Notes under the pieces: generated by a model | Told to the model about the DNA's origin: nothing | Databases searched by the model: none | Seen by the model: the letters and a program-made list of their open reading frames with translations, nothing else | In this document: positions 10,346 through 22,379 of the stretch, piece by piece | Layout: each line of letters starts with the position of its first letter | How positions within the stretch are numbered: the stretch's first letter is position 1 | Source of the DNA: Mesostigma viride | Taxonomy: Eukaryota; Streptophyta; Mesostigmatophyceae; Mesostigmatales; Mesostigmataceae | Assembly (NCBI GenBank): GCA_009746045.1 | Contig: RPFO01000026.1 | Span: forward strand, 1,051,015 to 1,115,014 | Direction: 5' to 3' | Length of the DNA: 64,000 nt | Made by a program: the position numbers and the translations under genes

Positions 10346-11769
10346 AAGGGGCCAAAATGGCACTAGCGCGTGCGCGCGGCATATATTGCGCATGACTAGC
10401 CAAGGGTGTAGCTAACTGTCAATTAGGCTACCTGGCTGTATGCGCAATTGGCGGGCCGGGGCTTTTAGTGCCTGTGGCGCGGTGGAACAAAGTAGTTACT
10501 CACTTAATAATGGGCTTTGAACACCCTTGTGAAATTAACTACAATGAATTAATTAATTATACACATACTCCCATTTTTGGGCTACATGATCTCCCAATGG
10601 AGTCATGTTATAATTTTTTTATTTTATTTTTATGCTCCCGTTGGGGAGTCACGGAATATTTAGTGAGACAACTATTGTCGCACTTAATTAACATTAACCC
10701 CAGTGGATGGATGGATGGACAAACAATCCTATCGAAACAATCAATACGTAGGTTTACAGCAAACACAGCCAATGCCTCAATCATGCAATCCCTTGATGAG
10801 ATTAGCCTAGTAGTCCGTTCCATTCTGTACAGGGGTTCCTTTATTGGCACCCATGCACGTGACGCAGTCAATAGTACTCCATGGCATGCCTTTGCGCACG
10901 GCACGCAAGTACTTACAAGTACAAAAAAATAATCAGAGAGAGCAGTTTCCTTCGCATGCGTTGGTTCACACCTAGACCGCTGTAATAGGTCAGACTGGAC
11001 AAATGTCTGACATGGCAAGGCGTACCCAAAATTCCCCACGAACCATCTGGAATCAGAAACCAATGTTCATAGAATCCGGAAACCAACCAACAGTGTATAC
11101 CCCGGACCATAAACAGCTGGTACAGACAAAAACAATTTAACGCAGCCCAGCTAGCCGGCCGTCTTTCTGCACCTGTGTGCATATGCAGGTGCAGAAAACT
11201 TGCACATGGCACCTGAGCGGTACAGATACAACTTACAACCCAGACATAAGGTATGAGATCAATGCATGCCACTAAGCATGCACCCCCGGCCCCGGTGCTT
11301 AATCTGACCTGAGACCAGGCCTCGCAAATTACACATCTAAGCTCGCTATATACGAAGTGAGACGACTACTCCTAGACGCATGGCGGTCCAACATCGCCTG
11401 AGGACTAGCAATGGTACGCCGCATGCCATGCAGTGCACGTCCCAATCAGGAGTCACGCCCCACTGGATGATTTGAAGCGGACACTGGGATCATTCCACCC
11501 AACCATGCATGACGGCCTTTCTTTAATTGAATGAGGTCGCCGCTGCCAGGCTGTCCACAACGCGCATCGCATATCAGAATTAAGTAAGCGCACGGGACAA
11601 TAATATCTGGCGCAGATGGCTGGATAGCGAATTTCGTGCATGAGGCCGCAATGTCGGCCGGCAAGGCGACCAGGCCAGGATGGCAGCCACCCGCCTGGTA
11701 GCCCGATGTCGTCCCCGCGTCGGAGCAAGTGATCCCCATGCACCGAGGACAGACCAGCCCATGGTGACA
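10346..11769. other. No gene seen; 3' flank of the GARP gene with a shared repeat
   Basis: Short ORFs here look like chance. The stretch 10634-10720 (CTCCCGTTGGGGAGTCACGG, then TTAACCCC.GTGGATGGATGG) recurs at 34379-34435, and inverted at 34262-34290, so it belongs to a dispersed repeat. Confidence 0.5.
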
Positions 11770-13936
11770 TCAAACCGCCGCCTCTGCCCGTTCCCCGGCC
11801 CCTGGTGGTGCAACCCCACCCGGCATGACAGGTGGCGGGACGCCGTACGACGCGTACCCTGGCACGTAGCCTGCCGCAGGGTCCCAGGGGGAGACGGGGG
11901 GACCTGCGGTCAGGCCTGGTGCGGCGGGTCTTGCATGCCAGTCGGGGCCCGAACCGCCCGTGTAGTGCTTTGCAATGTGATCGTAAGTGTATGAAGGATA
12001 CGGGTAATAGGGCGGCGGCCAATATCCCATCAAGCTCCGGGCATCATGAACCGAGGGCAAGTACGTGGGGGGTGGGCCAGGCATCGGGTATGGCCCCGGT
12101 GGCGGGATGATCCCTCCGCTGGCCGCCGGATATCCACCACCCACGGTTTCCATCCGGCACCCAGGGTCCCAGCACTGCGTGCCGGAGGTCGTGCAGGGCA
12201 TGCCTGGTGGCACCAGGTGGCCCATCGGCGGCACTGCGGCCCCGCTGGTGGCGGTGCTGGCCGCGCTTGAGGCGACGCTCCCTCGGTCACTGGATACAAG
12301 ACTTAACTGGGACGCCGACCCCAAGGTGGGCGAGGCGCCGGTTGCAGTAGAGCTTGCCGGTCCCTGTACGCTTCGCGAGGCCAGGGACCCTGGCATCGAA
12401 ACGAGCGCCGGCGCGTACGTCATGCCCGCTGTGGCCCCGCTCACCTGGTCACTCGCTGCAGGAGCCGCGGTGAGCCGGCTACCGGCCTGCACCGCAGGCC
12501 ACCCTGGGGGTGGGCCACCAGGTGGCTTGCCCTCGTGGGCGGGCGCCTCCTCACCCCCCGCCGTCGCTGCATCCATCGCAGGTCCCCCCGGCGGGAGGAA
12601 TGTGGGCGCATGATGTGCGGCCGGAACCGCTGGGGGTGGTGGGGCCGGGAGCCGCCCTGGGGGCGCACTGGAAAGCGGCCTCATCCCTGCCGTGCCCCAG
12701 GTGTGCCACGTCGGCATCTCTGCAGCGTACGGAGGCCAGAGGCTGCCGCCGGGGGGGGGCGGGGTGGCGGGCCGGGGGTACACCCCTGGATGAAGGGCGG
12801 TGGGGTTGTGACCAGGCAGCAGCGGGGGAAGGGGCCACCCGCAGGGTCCGTACGGTTGCAGCGGCGGCAGAGCGGGAGTCCCCTTATTCATGGCGGCGGG
12901 CATCGTCTCGCCACACTGCCCGCTGGCCCAAGGGCCAGGGTACGTGGTGGGCACCTGGGGAGGGGGAGGGTAACCGCCCCACGCGACCGGATGGCCCGGG
13001 TATGGCGGCGGGGGGCAGCTCGGCGGGGGTTGCGATGGGGCCGGTGGCCGTTGTGCGTACAATACGGAGGCGTCACAAGAGCTCGACACTGACGAGCTTC
13101 GACTCATGCGGATCGGCGGACCCGACATGGCCCCGTTTGGCTCTCCCTGCGGGTTCCCGGGAGCTCCCGACGTCTCAACCGTTCCAGCATGCGGACTGCT
13201 ACATGACGCCCCCGCATCCATGGCCCACACGGGCGTCAAATCAACAACGCCCTGCGCCGGGCGGCAGGCAGCACCCATGCCGGGGCTGCTGAGCCTTGCC
13301 ACCGCGGACCCACAGCTACGTGCGCTGCCCGCCGTGCCTTCCTGCGGCTCCCGAAGGCTGGCAGGTGGCGCCCTGCCGCCGCTGTCTGACGGCTGTAGAA
13401 ACATCACCGTGGGGGCCACGCCGGCAAGGGGAGCCTGAGGCGCCAGCAGCTGTGCCAGATGTAGCCTCCCTCTTTCGCCGCCAGGTGTAACTGCCGCTCC
13501 GTTCATCGGCGTGCTGAGTGGCTGCGTGCTGGAGCCATTGACATCGCTGGCATGCTGCACAACGATACCGGACGTGAGTGGGGCGGATGTCGCTCCTTGC
13601 TGGTCCATGTCCCGACAGGACTTGGTCTCCAAGCTCTTGGACTGTTTCGGGCGGGCAAAAGAGGCGGCGACCATGGCCAACCGGGTAGCTTGCACGCACG
13701 CGCCCAGGCGCTGGGTCTCGATCTCAGGATCGTCGCTGTCCAAGTCATCATCAGTGTCTTGATCATCGTCTGACAGCCCCGCGTCTCCGCCCCGGCACAG
13801 TCCCCCCGCCTTGCGTGGGGCGGTCGATGGCACCACGGATGAGGTTGGGCCATCAGATTGCTGGCTCTCCGTAGGTTGGGCCGCTGAGGTGAGCGCGGCG
13901 AATTTGAACGACTTTTTCTTGTGCAGGTCATTTCGG
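11770..13936 (-). CDS. GARP gene exon 3 (terminal, 721 codons)
   Basis: The exon starts after acceptor CCGCCGCAG. Its first base completes TAC (Tyr) of the SHLQKY motif, then RNDLHKKKSFKF follows. It stays open to TGA at 11770-11772. Composition is low-complexity (Pro, Gly, Ala, Ser) with an Asp-rich block near its start, as expected for a disordered regulatory tail. The overlapping plus-strand ORFs are mirror frames of this GC-rich exon. Confidence 0.82.
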
Positions 13937-16900
13937 CTGCGGCGGTGGGTGCATATGCATGCATGCGGGAATGAGCACATGGGGGGGCCATATACACATA
14001 GATTAGTGTCTAGATAGGTATGCAAAAATGGTCGGTGGGCTGCCTGCAAATGTTACTGGGGGCATGAGTGGAACGACGGCCATTGAGGGCAGATGAGCAG
14101 GCTGGATCTGTGCAGCAGGAAAGCGAGGGGTTCATAAGCAAGAAAGCTGCAAGCAGGAAACTGAATAATAATGGCTGTAACCGTACATGCTTTTATGGCA
14201 TGCATATCCATACACTAGGTACGTCCAGACAACCCAAATACACGTATGCACACAATTGTACAGAAGAGGACACGTAGCCTGACATTAGTTGTCACATCAT
14301 ATTCGTATATGAAGCATGCATGTTAGTCTCCATGCTTTGCCATGCAAAGACCAAGCCCCAAAGGCATTAAAAACACATTATGTGTGAATAAGAAGCCTTG
14401 TAAACCCAGGTCGGTATGTGCATTTCAATACTATACTTCATTGGGCCAATAATTTGATTAGGACTGATAGCTAGTCGAGTTTCATAGATTTCCTTACTAA
14501 GGTAGGACTGCGTTGGTACTTTGGGTACACTGTGCTATGTAACGAATGTGGTCCGTACACAGAGTACGTCCTGATAGTAGACGGTACGTCCCCAGGCCCA
14601 GGTTTAAGATTCCCAGGTTTAAGATCTTGAGCCTCTGAATTTTGAAATTTCAGGATTAAGATCGCAGGGCTGGTTTTGGGCAAAAAGATTGAGAAAGAAG
14701 ATGAAAAGATCGAGAAAGGAGTAGGTACAAAAGGCTGCTTAGTTGGACACGATAGAGAACATGTACTCAGGTTTACCGACTCAGCTTTAAGATCGTACAG
14801 GTTTCAGCTTTAAGATTGTCAGCCCTGGATTCGAGTTCAGGTCTAAAGATCCAGCCCTGGGTCGGCAGGACCCCAAACTTAAACGTGGGCCTACGGGTGT
14901 ACCAGAGTACCCAAGCTAGGGTACCCTACGTCACGTGGAATGTTTACTTCCTAGACGTCCGAGGGGACGACCGAGGCAGCTATAACAATCAACAAGTGGT
15001 GCTGCCAATGGTCTGCACCTAATGAGTCTAACGGTCACTGGCGGCTAGCTGCAGTGGGGATTGATAAGGCTAGCATGGCTAATACTAACACAAGGAATTC
15101 CATTATCCTCACACATGTTGAACGTGAAAACTGTTCTCAATCCCTCACTCTCGTGCTATCTATAAGCTTTCAGTGTTTATTAGTCCCCATCCATTTATAC
15201 ACATATGTCCATAAGATAACAACTCTCTTGCCTCATAGAAATTAGAAAATAATGCACCATCTGAATACCAATGAGACTGATCCAGCACATCCCAGAAATC
15301 TACCTGAGTATTGATGACAAGGTTGCAGGCAGGAAAGCTAGATTATTCTGACGCTTGACATGCCATGTTCATGTCGGGAAAAATATTTCGGGAAGGACAT
15401 GATTCAGACTAAATATAGTTGAAGGCATCTTACTGGATGGTTTGAGAAATAGGGGCACGAATGTAGACAAACGGCAGAGGTGAAGAACAATCACGCATGC
15501 AGATCAGTCGTGGCTTGTGGTCAGATCAGTCACAGCCAGCGTTTTACTATCACCGGGGCCCCTGACTAATCTTTTTACAGCCTACAACATAATGAATGGA
15601 CCATCACTTTGTATGAAAGGGTTGAAATACATGTTTTGTAGAAGAATGATGCAATCATTTCTAGCTATCTTAAGGATCATGCGGTGATGAAAGGATGAAG
15701 GCGATGATGAAAGGATGAAGCAACGCTTTTGTGAAAGAGAGTTGGCTTCGAGCACGCTACAATAGATAGTTAGGATCCATATAAATAACCATATTTAATA
15801 ACATAAATTCCTAATTTTAAAAAGAATAATTGTTTATATACAAAATAATTGATACTATTATTATTATAGTCAGTGAAAAAATCACGAGTCGGTGAAAAAA
15901 TGGCTCGGAGTTGGAGTCGGACTTCGGAGTTGGCAAGAGGCATGGCGAAATTAAAAAAGAGGTATACCTCCAGCAATATTGGTGATTTGAATGGTAGTGC
16001 ATTGGTGATACTGCACGACACTATTGGACGGAATTCCTGGTCTGGGGAGCAGATTTTGCATCTCACGTTATGTACATGGAAAAGGGCTCGGGTACGCGAC
16101 GCGGCGCGACGTTGTGAAATGGCTTTTAAAAAAGGAACCGAGGAGATTTGGTGCCGCGTTGATCATGAGGTTGTTTGCACCGTTGGATCTGCATCTACGG
16201 CGTTCGTGGGTTGTTTCGAGCCCCGGTCAATGAGATTTGACGGAGAAGTCGAGTATATAAATGATCCTTTTTCGACACATCGGTGAAAATGTAAGTCGGA
16301 CCCTTCGGCCGTCCGACATGAAATTGCAATTGCAATTGGAATTGCAATTGCAATTGCAACTGAAACTGAAACTGAAACTGAAACTGAAACTGAAACTGAA
16401 ACTGAAACTGAAACTGAAACTGAAACTGAAACTGAAACTGAAACTGAAACTGAAACTGAAACTGAAACTGAAACTGAAACTGAAACTGAAACTGAAACTG
16501 AAACTGAAACTGAAACTGAAACTGAAACTGAAACTGAAACTGAAACTGAAACTGAAACTGAAACTGAAACTGAAACTGAAACTGAAACTGAAACTGAAAC
16601 TGAAACTGAAACTGAAACTGAAACTGAAACTGAATTCGATCTAGTCAGTTAAAGAATAGTATAGAGCAAAAGAACCCACATTTGAGCATTTCTATTGACT
16701 GCCTGACTGTCTGTCTCAACTCGTAACACCTATCTGGGATGACAGACTTTCAGCACATTCCGCACACAAGACAAGTATCCTACAAGTTCCCCACATGTAC
16801 CACACATAACCTAAATATGAAGGATATGCATGAAGACCCTGAGGTATGCCATACTATAGTCCTTGCTGCCTGCCGGCTGCCTTGACCCCCGGTATGTGCA

Positions 16901-19900
16901 GTCTTACTCTATATGCTTGCACTCTAACTAGCAGTCAGGCTCGTCGTTAATGCTGGGGCAGGTACCTAGTGGATTAACCCTTCCACAATTAAGCTCAATA
17001 CCACCATATCTACCATGCACCATGCAATTGCGCATACACAGTACTACTAAGCGTGCATGATTCCAGCTTTACACTGGGGGCATTATCCTAGAGCATGGCG
17101 ATACCAGGATCCAGAGTCATGCAAGGGCCATGGAATGCCACCTGAGGTGCTCTTAAACCTTCATATAGTAAAGCTTCGTTAGTGTCCAATTGTCCCAAGC
17201 GATACTAGAATAATTGCACTTATCATGGTCAAGAAACTTATGCCCATTTTAGAACGTCTCATGCACGCCACCTATGCCCAATGTCAGGTCGGGAAGCCCT
17301 ACAGCACCCAACGTAGACCTGAAGCTGAGCAGTTACAGTACCCTAGTAGTTTAGAGTAGCGTACCCGGCCCCTTCGTAATCGCACAACCATGTACAGTAG
17401 TTGATACTTTTACATCCCATCTACATACGACGCATGGACAGCAGTGCATGCTGCAGCTGAGATTCCATGGTGCCGAAAGTTATATCATAATACCTGTGCA
17501 AAGTGGCATCTCAGCTATCAATTTCATGGCCCAACTCAAATTATTTCGTATACAGGTGGGATCTGTGGCTGCGTTTGTTATTGTGGTCTTCGAAAGTAAA
17601 AGGAGCCGATTTTTAGGGCTTCAGTGCGTGTTTCTCTGGTTGCCCATGAATCACTGCACATCATTGGTTGTCATCGCATCCTAAGAATCAGAAATCCAGC
17701 TCAGGAATAAACAGCTGCGGTCCAACTGATTAATCCATTGTCCATTGGCCCATGCGAACGAGGAATAAGGAAGCATCCCTACATGTCAAGTAACACTCAT
17801 ACAAACTGGCTTGCGTACAGCATACTAGGTGCACACAAGATCAGTTTACAGGTTGTGCCCTGGCACACGAAAAGGATAATAAGAACTGCCAGGGAAGTGG
17901 CAAAGTATATGCGAGTGCCCAGCGGGACAACTTAATCTGCTACACCTTGAACTCCTGTCTGATTATCAGAAGATAATTCCATGAATTGTACTGTGAATCC
18001 GGACTACGAAGTGACTGTAAATTACAGAATGACTTAAAAATCCGAACTCCACAGTCCGCTCTCCCATTGGACTTCTAATTAATAAGCGCGGCCCCCCAAT
18101 TCAATTCATTTTGAAAGCACATTCCGTGAGACAGTTAACCACATGCTTTCTTGCCCCATGAGTCAACGAAATAGAATATGATCAAAGAGACAACCAGCGC
18201 AGGCCAGAAATCGGGAGAATCCGGACCATGGTAGCTCGAGCCTGCCGTTATCTTTTCCGCGTTTTCGAGTCGTTCAGGATGATGAAGATGAATGGTGATG
18301 GAAATGTGTATCCTTGTGCATTGAAATTATGGCTGGCTTACGTGTGGAGCGACTAGATGAATATGATGTCCATATTGGTAACCTGCATTGAGGAAGAACC
18401 TAATGCTGTTGAACCCAACTTATTCGGGTACAATGCTAGCCTATACATTAAGTGCCGTGTTGCAGTCTAACCAATGTCCTAATGACACCTTAGTAGCCTA
18501 GTAACCATTTTAGCATATTATCATCTGCAATACATGGGCAGGCTCCTTTGTAATCCACACTCAAAATATAGCGTTTGTTTGCACTGTCAGATGTGCCTTA
18601 AGCGAGGCAAGCCGCAAAAGCAAGAAGCATGCATGCACGTACCCATGTAAGATAAAACTTTCTTGGGATCAGCATGAGACGGAAATCATGACAGCCCACT
18701 CACTATTTCTGTAAGTGTGACGCGATTTGCTCTCGAGACAAGCCATTGACTCCCTGGTTCTCCATCAGCTTCAGAAGCACTGTTGGCACCGCATTGGATA
18801 GACCGACCTGCATGAAGATGCAGAAAAATGGAAGCAAAGCCCCCAAACGATCCAGACAAGGTACGCACATGTCAGCAATACACAATCCCTTCATATGAAC
18901 TAAAGATTAGTAGCCTGTAGAATCTGCAGGGCACACATTTCTTCTGTTTATTGTGGTGTTTATACCCATAATCTTAGGTCAAACATTGAATGGTAAGATG
19001 CAATTAAGTGTTTTAAAGGGCTAGCCGGGCTCACTAAAGCATGATGAACAGTCGTTTAGTTGTAACTAATTGTCAGATACTATTATTAATATCGCTGCCA
19101 CAGATTGCCATGATCAGTTAATGATTATAATATTCAACGTATATATACGGACGCGGGGGTCAGGACAGAATCGACAATTATTATTACACGTGCCCACCTT
19201 GATCCGAATCATGCGCCAGCGCCAGCGAAAAAGTAATGCAGGCACGCGCGGGCACATATATAGGACGCGTCCAATTCATCACGTCGAAAAAATTTGCAGA
19301 CGGTAATTCGGACCAATGTTCTCATCAAATAAATGATACATAATGAGCCAGCAGACAGCCGGCAGACCGTTTCTGCAGTTGTTGGTAAAGTAGAACATGA
19401 TTAAGACCTTTGTGTGTCATGCCTGCACGTGACCTGCACGAGGTCGCAACTACTGCAGCAATCTGATACATAAATTGGAAACGTATACACATCAAGGCGA
19501 TGAAAATTGAGCAAGCCTGGCAACCGAAGCGGGCAAGTGCGCAGTACACGTTGCACGGCGCATATACGTGTGGCGTACCGTGAACTACGCGCGTTTCCCT
19601 GGCAATTAGCTCGCTAAGCGAATTAGATAGACTAAAAGTTACAATTACGTATACGTCGTCACTGTGCAGATAAATACGGACACAGACATATACCTCTTTT
19701 ACGGCCTGTTTAAATCGGTGATGCAATTCCTTCGACCAAACTCGCCGCTTCTTCTTTGGAGGCGAAACTGCGCCATACTGTACGCGCGCGGCCGGCAAAC
19801 GGCTAGGATTAGAGTTATCCATCCCAATGGGGTAGGCCACCATGGTATCTAAAGGCATGAATGCTGATGATTTATCAATATATGCACCTGCCAGGCGCAT
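11770..19900 (-). CDS. GARP-family (Myb-related, SHLQKY class) transcription factor, three exons
   Basis: Exons on the minus strand are 19900-19694, 18807-18704 and 13936-11770, joined by GT-AG introns of 886 bp and 4767 bp. The spliced product is about 825 residues. The DNA-binding domain is assembled across all three exons (residues ~50-113): KKKRRVWSKELHHRFKQAVKE, then VGLSNAVPTVLLKLM, then GLSREQIASHLQK, with Y made at the second junction (TA|C), then RNDLHKKK. This is the GARP signature of plant and algal regulators such as LUX, type-B ARR and algal ROC-type clock proteins; which subgroup is not clear. The C-terminal ~700 residues are a single open exon rich in Pro, Gly, Ser and Ala with an acidic patch (DDDQDTDDDLDSDD). 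The start is uncertain: ATG 19900 or the in-frame ATG at 19858, or an upstream exon. Confidence 0.85.
14285..15150 (+). repeat. Old solo LTR related to copia-like family A, in GARP intron 2
   Basis: It matches blocks of the A-family LTR in order: GTTAGTCTCCATGCTTTGC, AAAGGCATT, GAATAAG..GCCTTGTAAACC, GGTACTTTGGGTAC, CACGTGGAAT, GGTCTGCACC, CGGTCACTGGCGGC and TGTTCTCAA. It is longer than the 510-bp A LTR because about 300 bp of AAGATC-rich sequence (14580-14870) interrupts it. No internal region is present. Ends are approximate. Confidence 0.6.
15151..16321. other. GARP intron 2 sequence, no feature recognised
   Basis: The stretch is AT-rich with only short ORFs. The 137-codon plus-strand ORF at 15873-16286 has no recognisable motif and lies within the intron. 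Confidence 0.5.
16322..16634 (+). repeat. Hexanucleotide array (AATTGC)n then (CTGAAA)n
   Basis: A short AATTGC-type run (16322-16357) passes into about 46 nearly perfect copies of CTGAAA (16358-16634). The frames give Lys-Leu repeats but there is no sign of a gene. It lies in intron 2 of the GARP gene. Confidence 0.92.
16635..18188. other. GARP intron 2 sequence, no feature recognised
   Basis: There are no long ORFs, repeats or RNA genes that I can support. Confidence 0.5.
18189..18360 (+). pseudogene. CACTA-related transposase remnant in GARP intron 2
   Basis: The sequence is about 90 percent identical by eye to 2031-2205 inside the CACTA element (shared GACAACCAGCGCAGGCCAGA and ATCGGGAGAATCCGGACCAT). 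It keeps the frame TMVARACRYLFRVFESF, then NGDGNVYPCALKLWLAY, ending at TAG. It lies antisense to the host gene. Confidence 0.6.
18704..18807 (-). CDS. GARP gene exon 2
   Basis: The 104-nt exon is bounded by CATGCAG (acceptor) and GTGAGT (donor). It encodes VGLSNAVPTVLLKLMENQ, then GVNGLSREQIASHLQK, plus two bases of a Tyr codon. Confidence 0.88.
18808..19693 (-). other. GARP gene intron 1
   Basis: The 886-bp intron has donor GTATAT and acceptor CATGCAG. No element is recognised inside it. Confidence 0.7.
19694..19900 (-). CDS. GARP gene exon 1 (as resolved)
   Basis: It ends phase 0 at GAG followed by donor GTATAT. It encodes the start of the GARP domain (VWSKELHHRFKQAVKE). An AG (CCTGGCAG) lies just inside the ORF near 19888, so this may be a second exon with the true start further upstream. 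Confidence 0.75.
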
Positions 19901-21840
19901 CCGTGCAGGATTGTGAAATCACACATTTCATTTGTTACAACGGCCGGCATCAAATAAGTTGAAGGCTACGTATACCAATATTGGCGGCATTATTGACGCC
20001 TAGTTGGGATCTCCATGCATTTGCCCAGCTATATGTGGCTCATGCGCCAGCGAGAAACCCCGTGACAAATTGTCCGCAACATCGGCTTTTACGTCGGCAA
20101 CTACCAACAACAAACCCCCTTGTCACACGCTGGATTTGCCCCTCCGACACGGCGGGAGATATTGCAAGCAACCTGCAAATCCGCCCCCGGATATTCCCCC
20201 GGAAACAAAATTTCCTGCCTGTTGCAGAACATCTGCCTGTACCAGAATACCTACCTGTATCAGATCCGATCGCCCCTAGCGGGGAAAACTAGTCCCCGGG
20301 TTCGAGGGACGACACGAAAGTGTGCCTGGGACCTGCAGCTATCTGACAAGCTGTTGACAATCCTTCAGAGCCAGGTTGGTAGTGAGAGCCGGCGTCAGTG
20401 CCATGTCGTCCCTCACAACCGTGCCAAGTGCCAAATGCAGTTAGGATAGCATAGGGCTTCTTCACAGGGAGGTTACGTATCTCGACACCAGCCTGGCAAT
20501 CATGAAATTTAAATGGCTGGAAATAAACATACCTCTTCCGCTAAGTGTCCGCCGGGGAAAGTTGTTGTTGTTGTTGTTGCCCACGCCGCACGTGGGCATC
20601 AGAAATTTTGAAACGGCCGAGGGCCAGCGAAAGTGAGGTGGGCCTTGTGCTCCAGACGAGCACGCGTGCGGTAGTTATGTGGTGGTACAGTCAGTCAGTC
20701 AGTCAGACCGTTGCAGAGGTACTGTGTGTGGCGATATTGTATCTAGAAGCGGCATCTTGAAATCTTCCAGGGTTCTCCCCACGCCAAAAGCTTAAAGTCT
20801 GGACGCCAAAAGCTTAAAGTCTGGACGCAATACAGTGCTGTTGCACGCAATATATACTGTTGGGGTTTTCCCAAAGCCACAGGATCAGGAGCAGATGCGG
20901 CTAGGGTGACACAAGTAACGGCCTCCGTCCTTCATCGCCGCAGTAATATATCAGCAGTCTGACACAATGACAGTCAACCTGAATCCCAAGGATGAAGTAG
21001 AGCGTTACTGATGTCACGAAAAAAGGTTGGAATCCATCAAGAAACGTTCGCCGAACGAGCGGGCTTCTGGCCAACTGTGGCCTCTGGTGCCGTGATCGGG
21101 CAAATACATACAGTTGGCGTTGCTGCCTATGTGCGGCGTGGGCAACAACAACAAGTCAACAACAACAAGTCAACAACAATGCACATCTATCCCACCCATT
21201 TACTCTCCCAACGTTTTACGACCGTCAGATTGGTGAATCTGACGGACGGACGGACAGGTACACCCGAGAACCGCACAGATGTAGCCGAAATCCGCACAGA
21301 TGTAGCCGAAAAACCGCACAGATGTATCCGACAAACCACATAGACGCGACGCGAGGGATTGGGGCCGTCGGATGGTGGAGGCGTTGTCCCCAACCCGAGG
21401 GGCGACGGGTTGACAAGGGTAAAGGTGGCGCAAGCCACCGGTGGTGGGTGGGGGCGGCCAAGCGCCTGTGGCGCGGTGGAACAAAGACGTCAACAACACT
21501 GCACCAACAACAAGAAGAATGCTCCCCTCTCCCCCCTTACGCGCGTCACTTGGCTCCCATGGTCACATAATGCTCCTTTCTAAACCTTTCACCTATCACA
21601 CTACCGCCCTCAGTGGGTAACCAGCTGGTCGATACGTGGTACCTAACGATATTCCTATTGGCCCGGCCGCCGGGTTAATAAAAAATACCCATTTACCCGG
21701 AAAATGCTCCCCTAGTCCGTCTCCCGATCGCTCTCTCTGGGGCCTAGCTCTGAAGTAGCTAGGCCCGGCAATATATGTGGGCCGGCGTTAGCCGCGTAGC
21801 TAGGCCGGGCCTAGTCTATGTAGGGGTCAAGTATCTCACC
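19901..21840. other. Upstream of the GARP gene: no gene seen, minor repeats
   Basis: A (GTT)n run followed by GCCCACGCCGCACGTGGGCA (about 20562-20599) recurs inverted at 21128-21180 (TGCGGCGTGGGCAACAACAA), which could be the ends of a small inverted-repeat element. A 21-23 bp unit CCGCACAGATGTAGCCGAAA is repeated three times at 21272-21332. The GARP promoter and any 5' exon should lie here but no motif is convincing. Confidence 0.45.
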
Positions 21841-22335
21841 GCTCTCACCGACCTTGTTTGCCACCCCATCATAGGCGGGCACCATGACCAGCATGCTTCG
21901 TTCCATTTTCAGAGTAGGATATGCTGCTCATGTCCGCAATGAGGACCCGCCTGTACCAGGGCATGCCCTTTCTCACCAGCACCATTAAGCAACGCCGCCT
22001 GCAGCTGGCTTGTAGGGCACCTAGCTCGCACCAACCGCCATGTAGACACCTCACGTGGCCCCCCCGCAGGACTGCGACCAGCTCAGCCTGGCCGGCACCT
22101 CCTGACGTGGGCTGGGCCCAGTGATGTTAGACGCCGCAAGGCCCGCACCTTCAAGGAACGTCAACTAGTAGAGGACATGGGCGGGGGGCCTACTTAGGCC
22201 TCTCCGTGATTTGGAAGAAGATGATGGACAACCTGCCAAGTGGGCCCAGGTCATAGAGGACAACGAGCCCCGGCCCCCCCAGTGGGGAAGCGCCCGCGTG
22301 TGCCGCAATCCCGGCCCGCGGGAGGCACGCCAGAT
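21841..22335 (+). mobile_element. LINE ORF2 3'-end fragment
   Basis: The sequence matches the reverse complement of 38540-39010 block by block: CGTTCCATTTTCAGAGTAGG, ATATGCTGCTCATGTCCGCA, CAGGGCATGCC, then AGAAGATGATGGACAA and CCCCCCAGTGGGGAAGCG. It encodes the C-terminal part of a LINE reverse transcriptase ORF with frameshifts, and is 5'-truncated as LINE copies usually are. Confidence 0.75.
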
Positions 22336-22379
22336 CAATAGCTCCCCCTACCCTACCAGCCATTAAGAATGTACTCCAG

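Noticed and set aside
12065-13292. Plus-strand ORFs of up to 260 codons opposite GARP exon 3
   Set aside because: They are mirror frames of a GC-rich, Pro/Gly-coding exon; only the minus frame joins to the GARP domain by clean splice sites.
15873-16286. 137-codon ORF as a gene
   Set aside because: It lies in GARP intron 2, has no domain and abuts a microsatellite.
16261-16644. 127-codon ORF of Lys-Leu repeats
   Set aside because: It is the translation of a CTGAAA microsatellite inside an intron; any frame of such an array is open.
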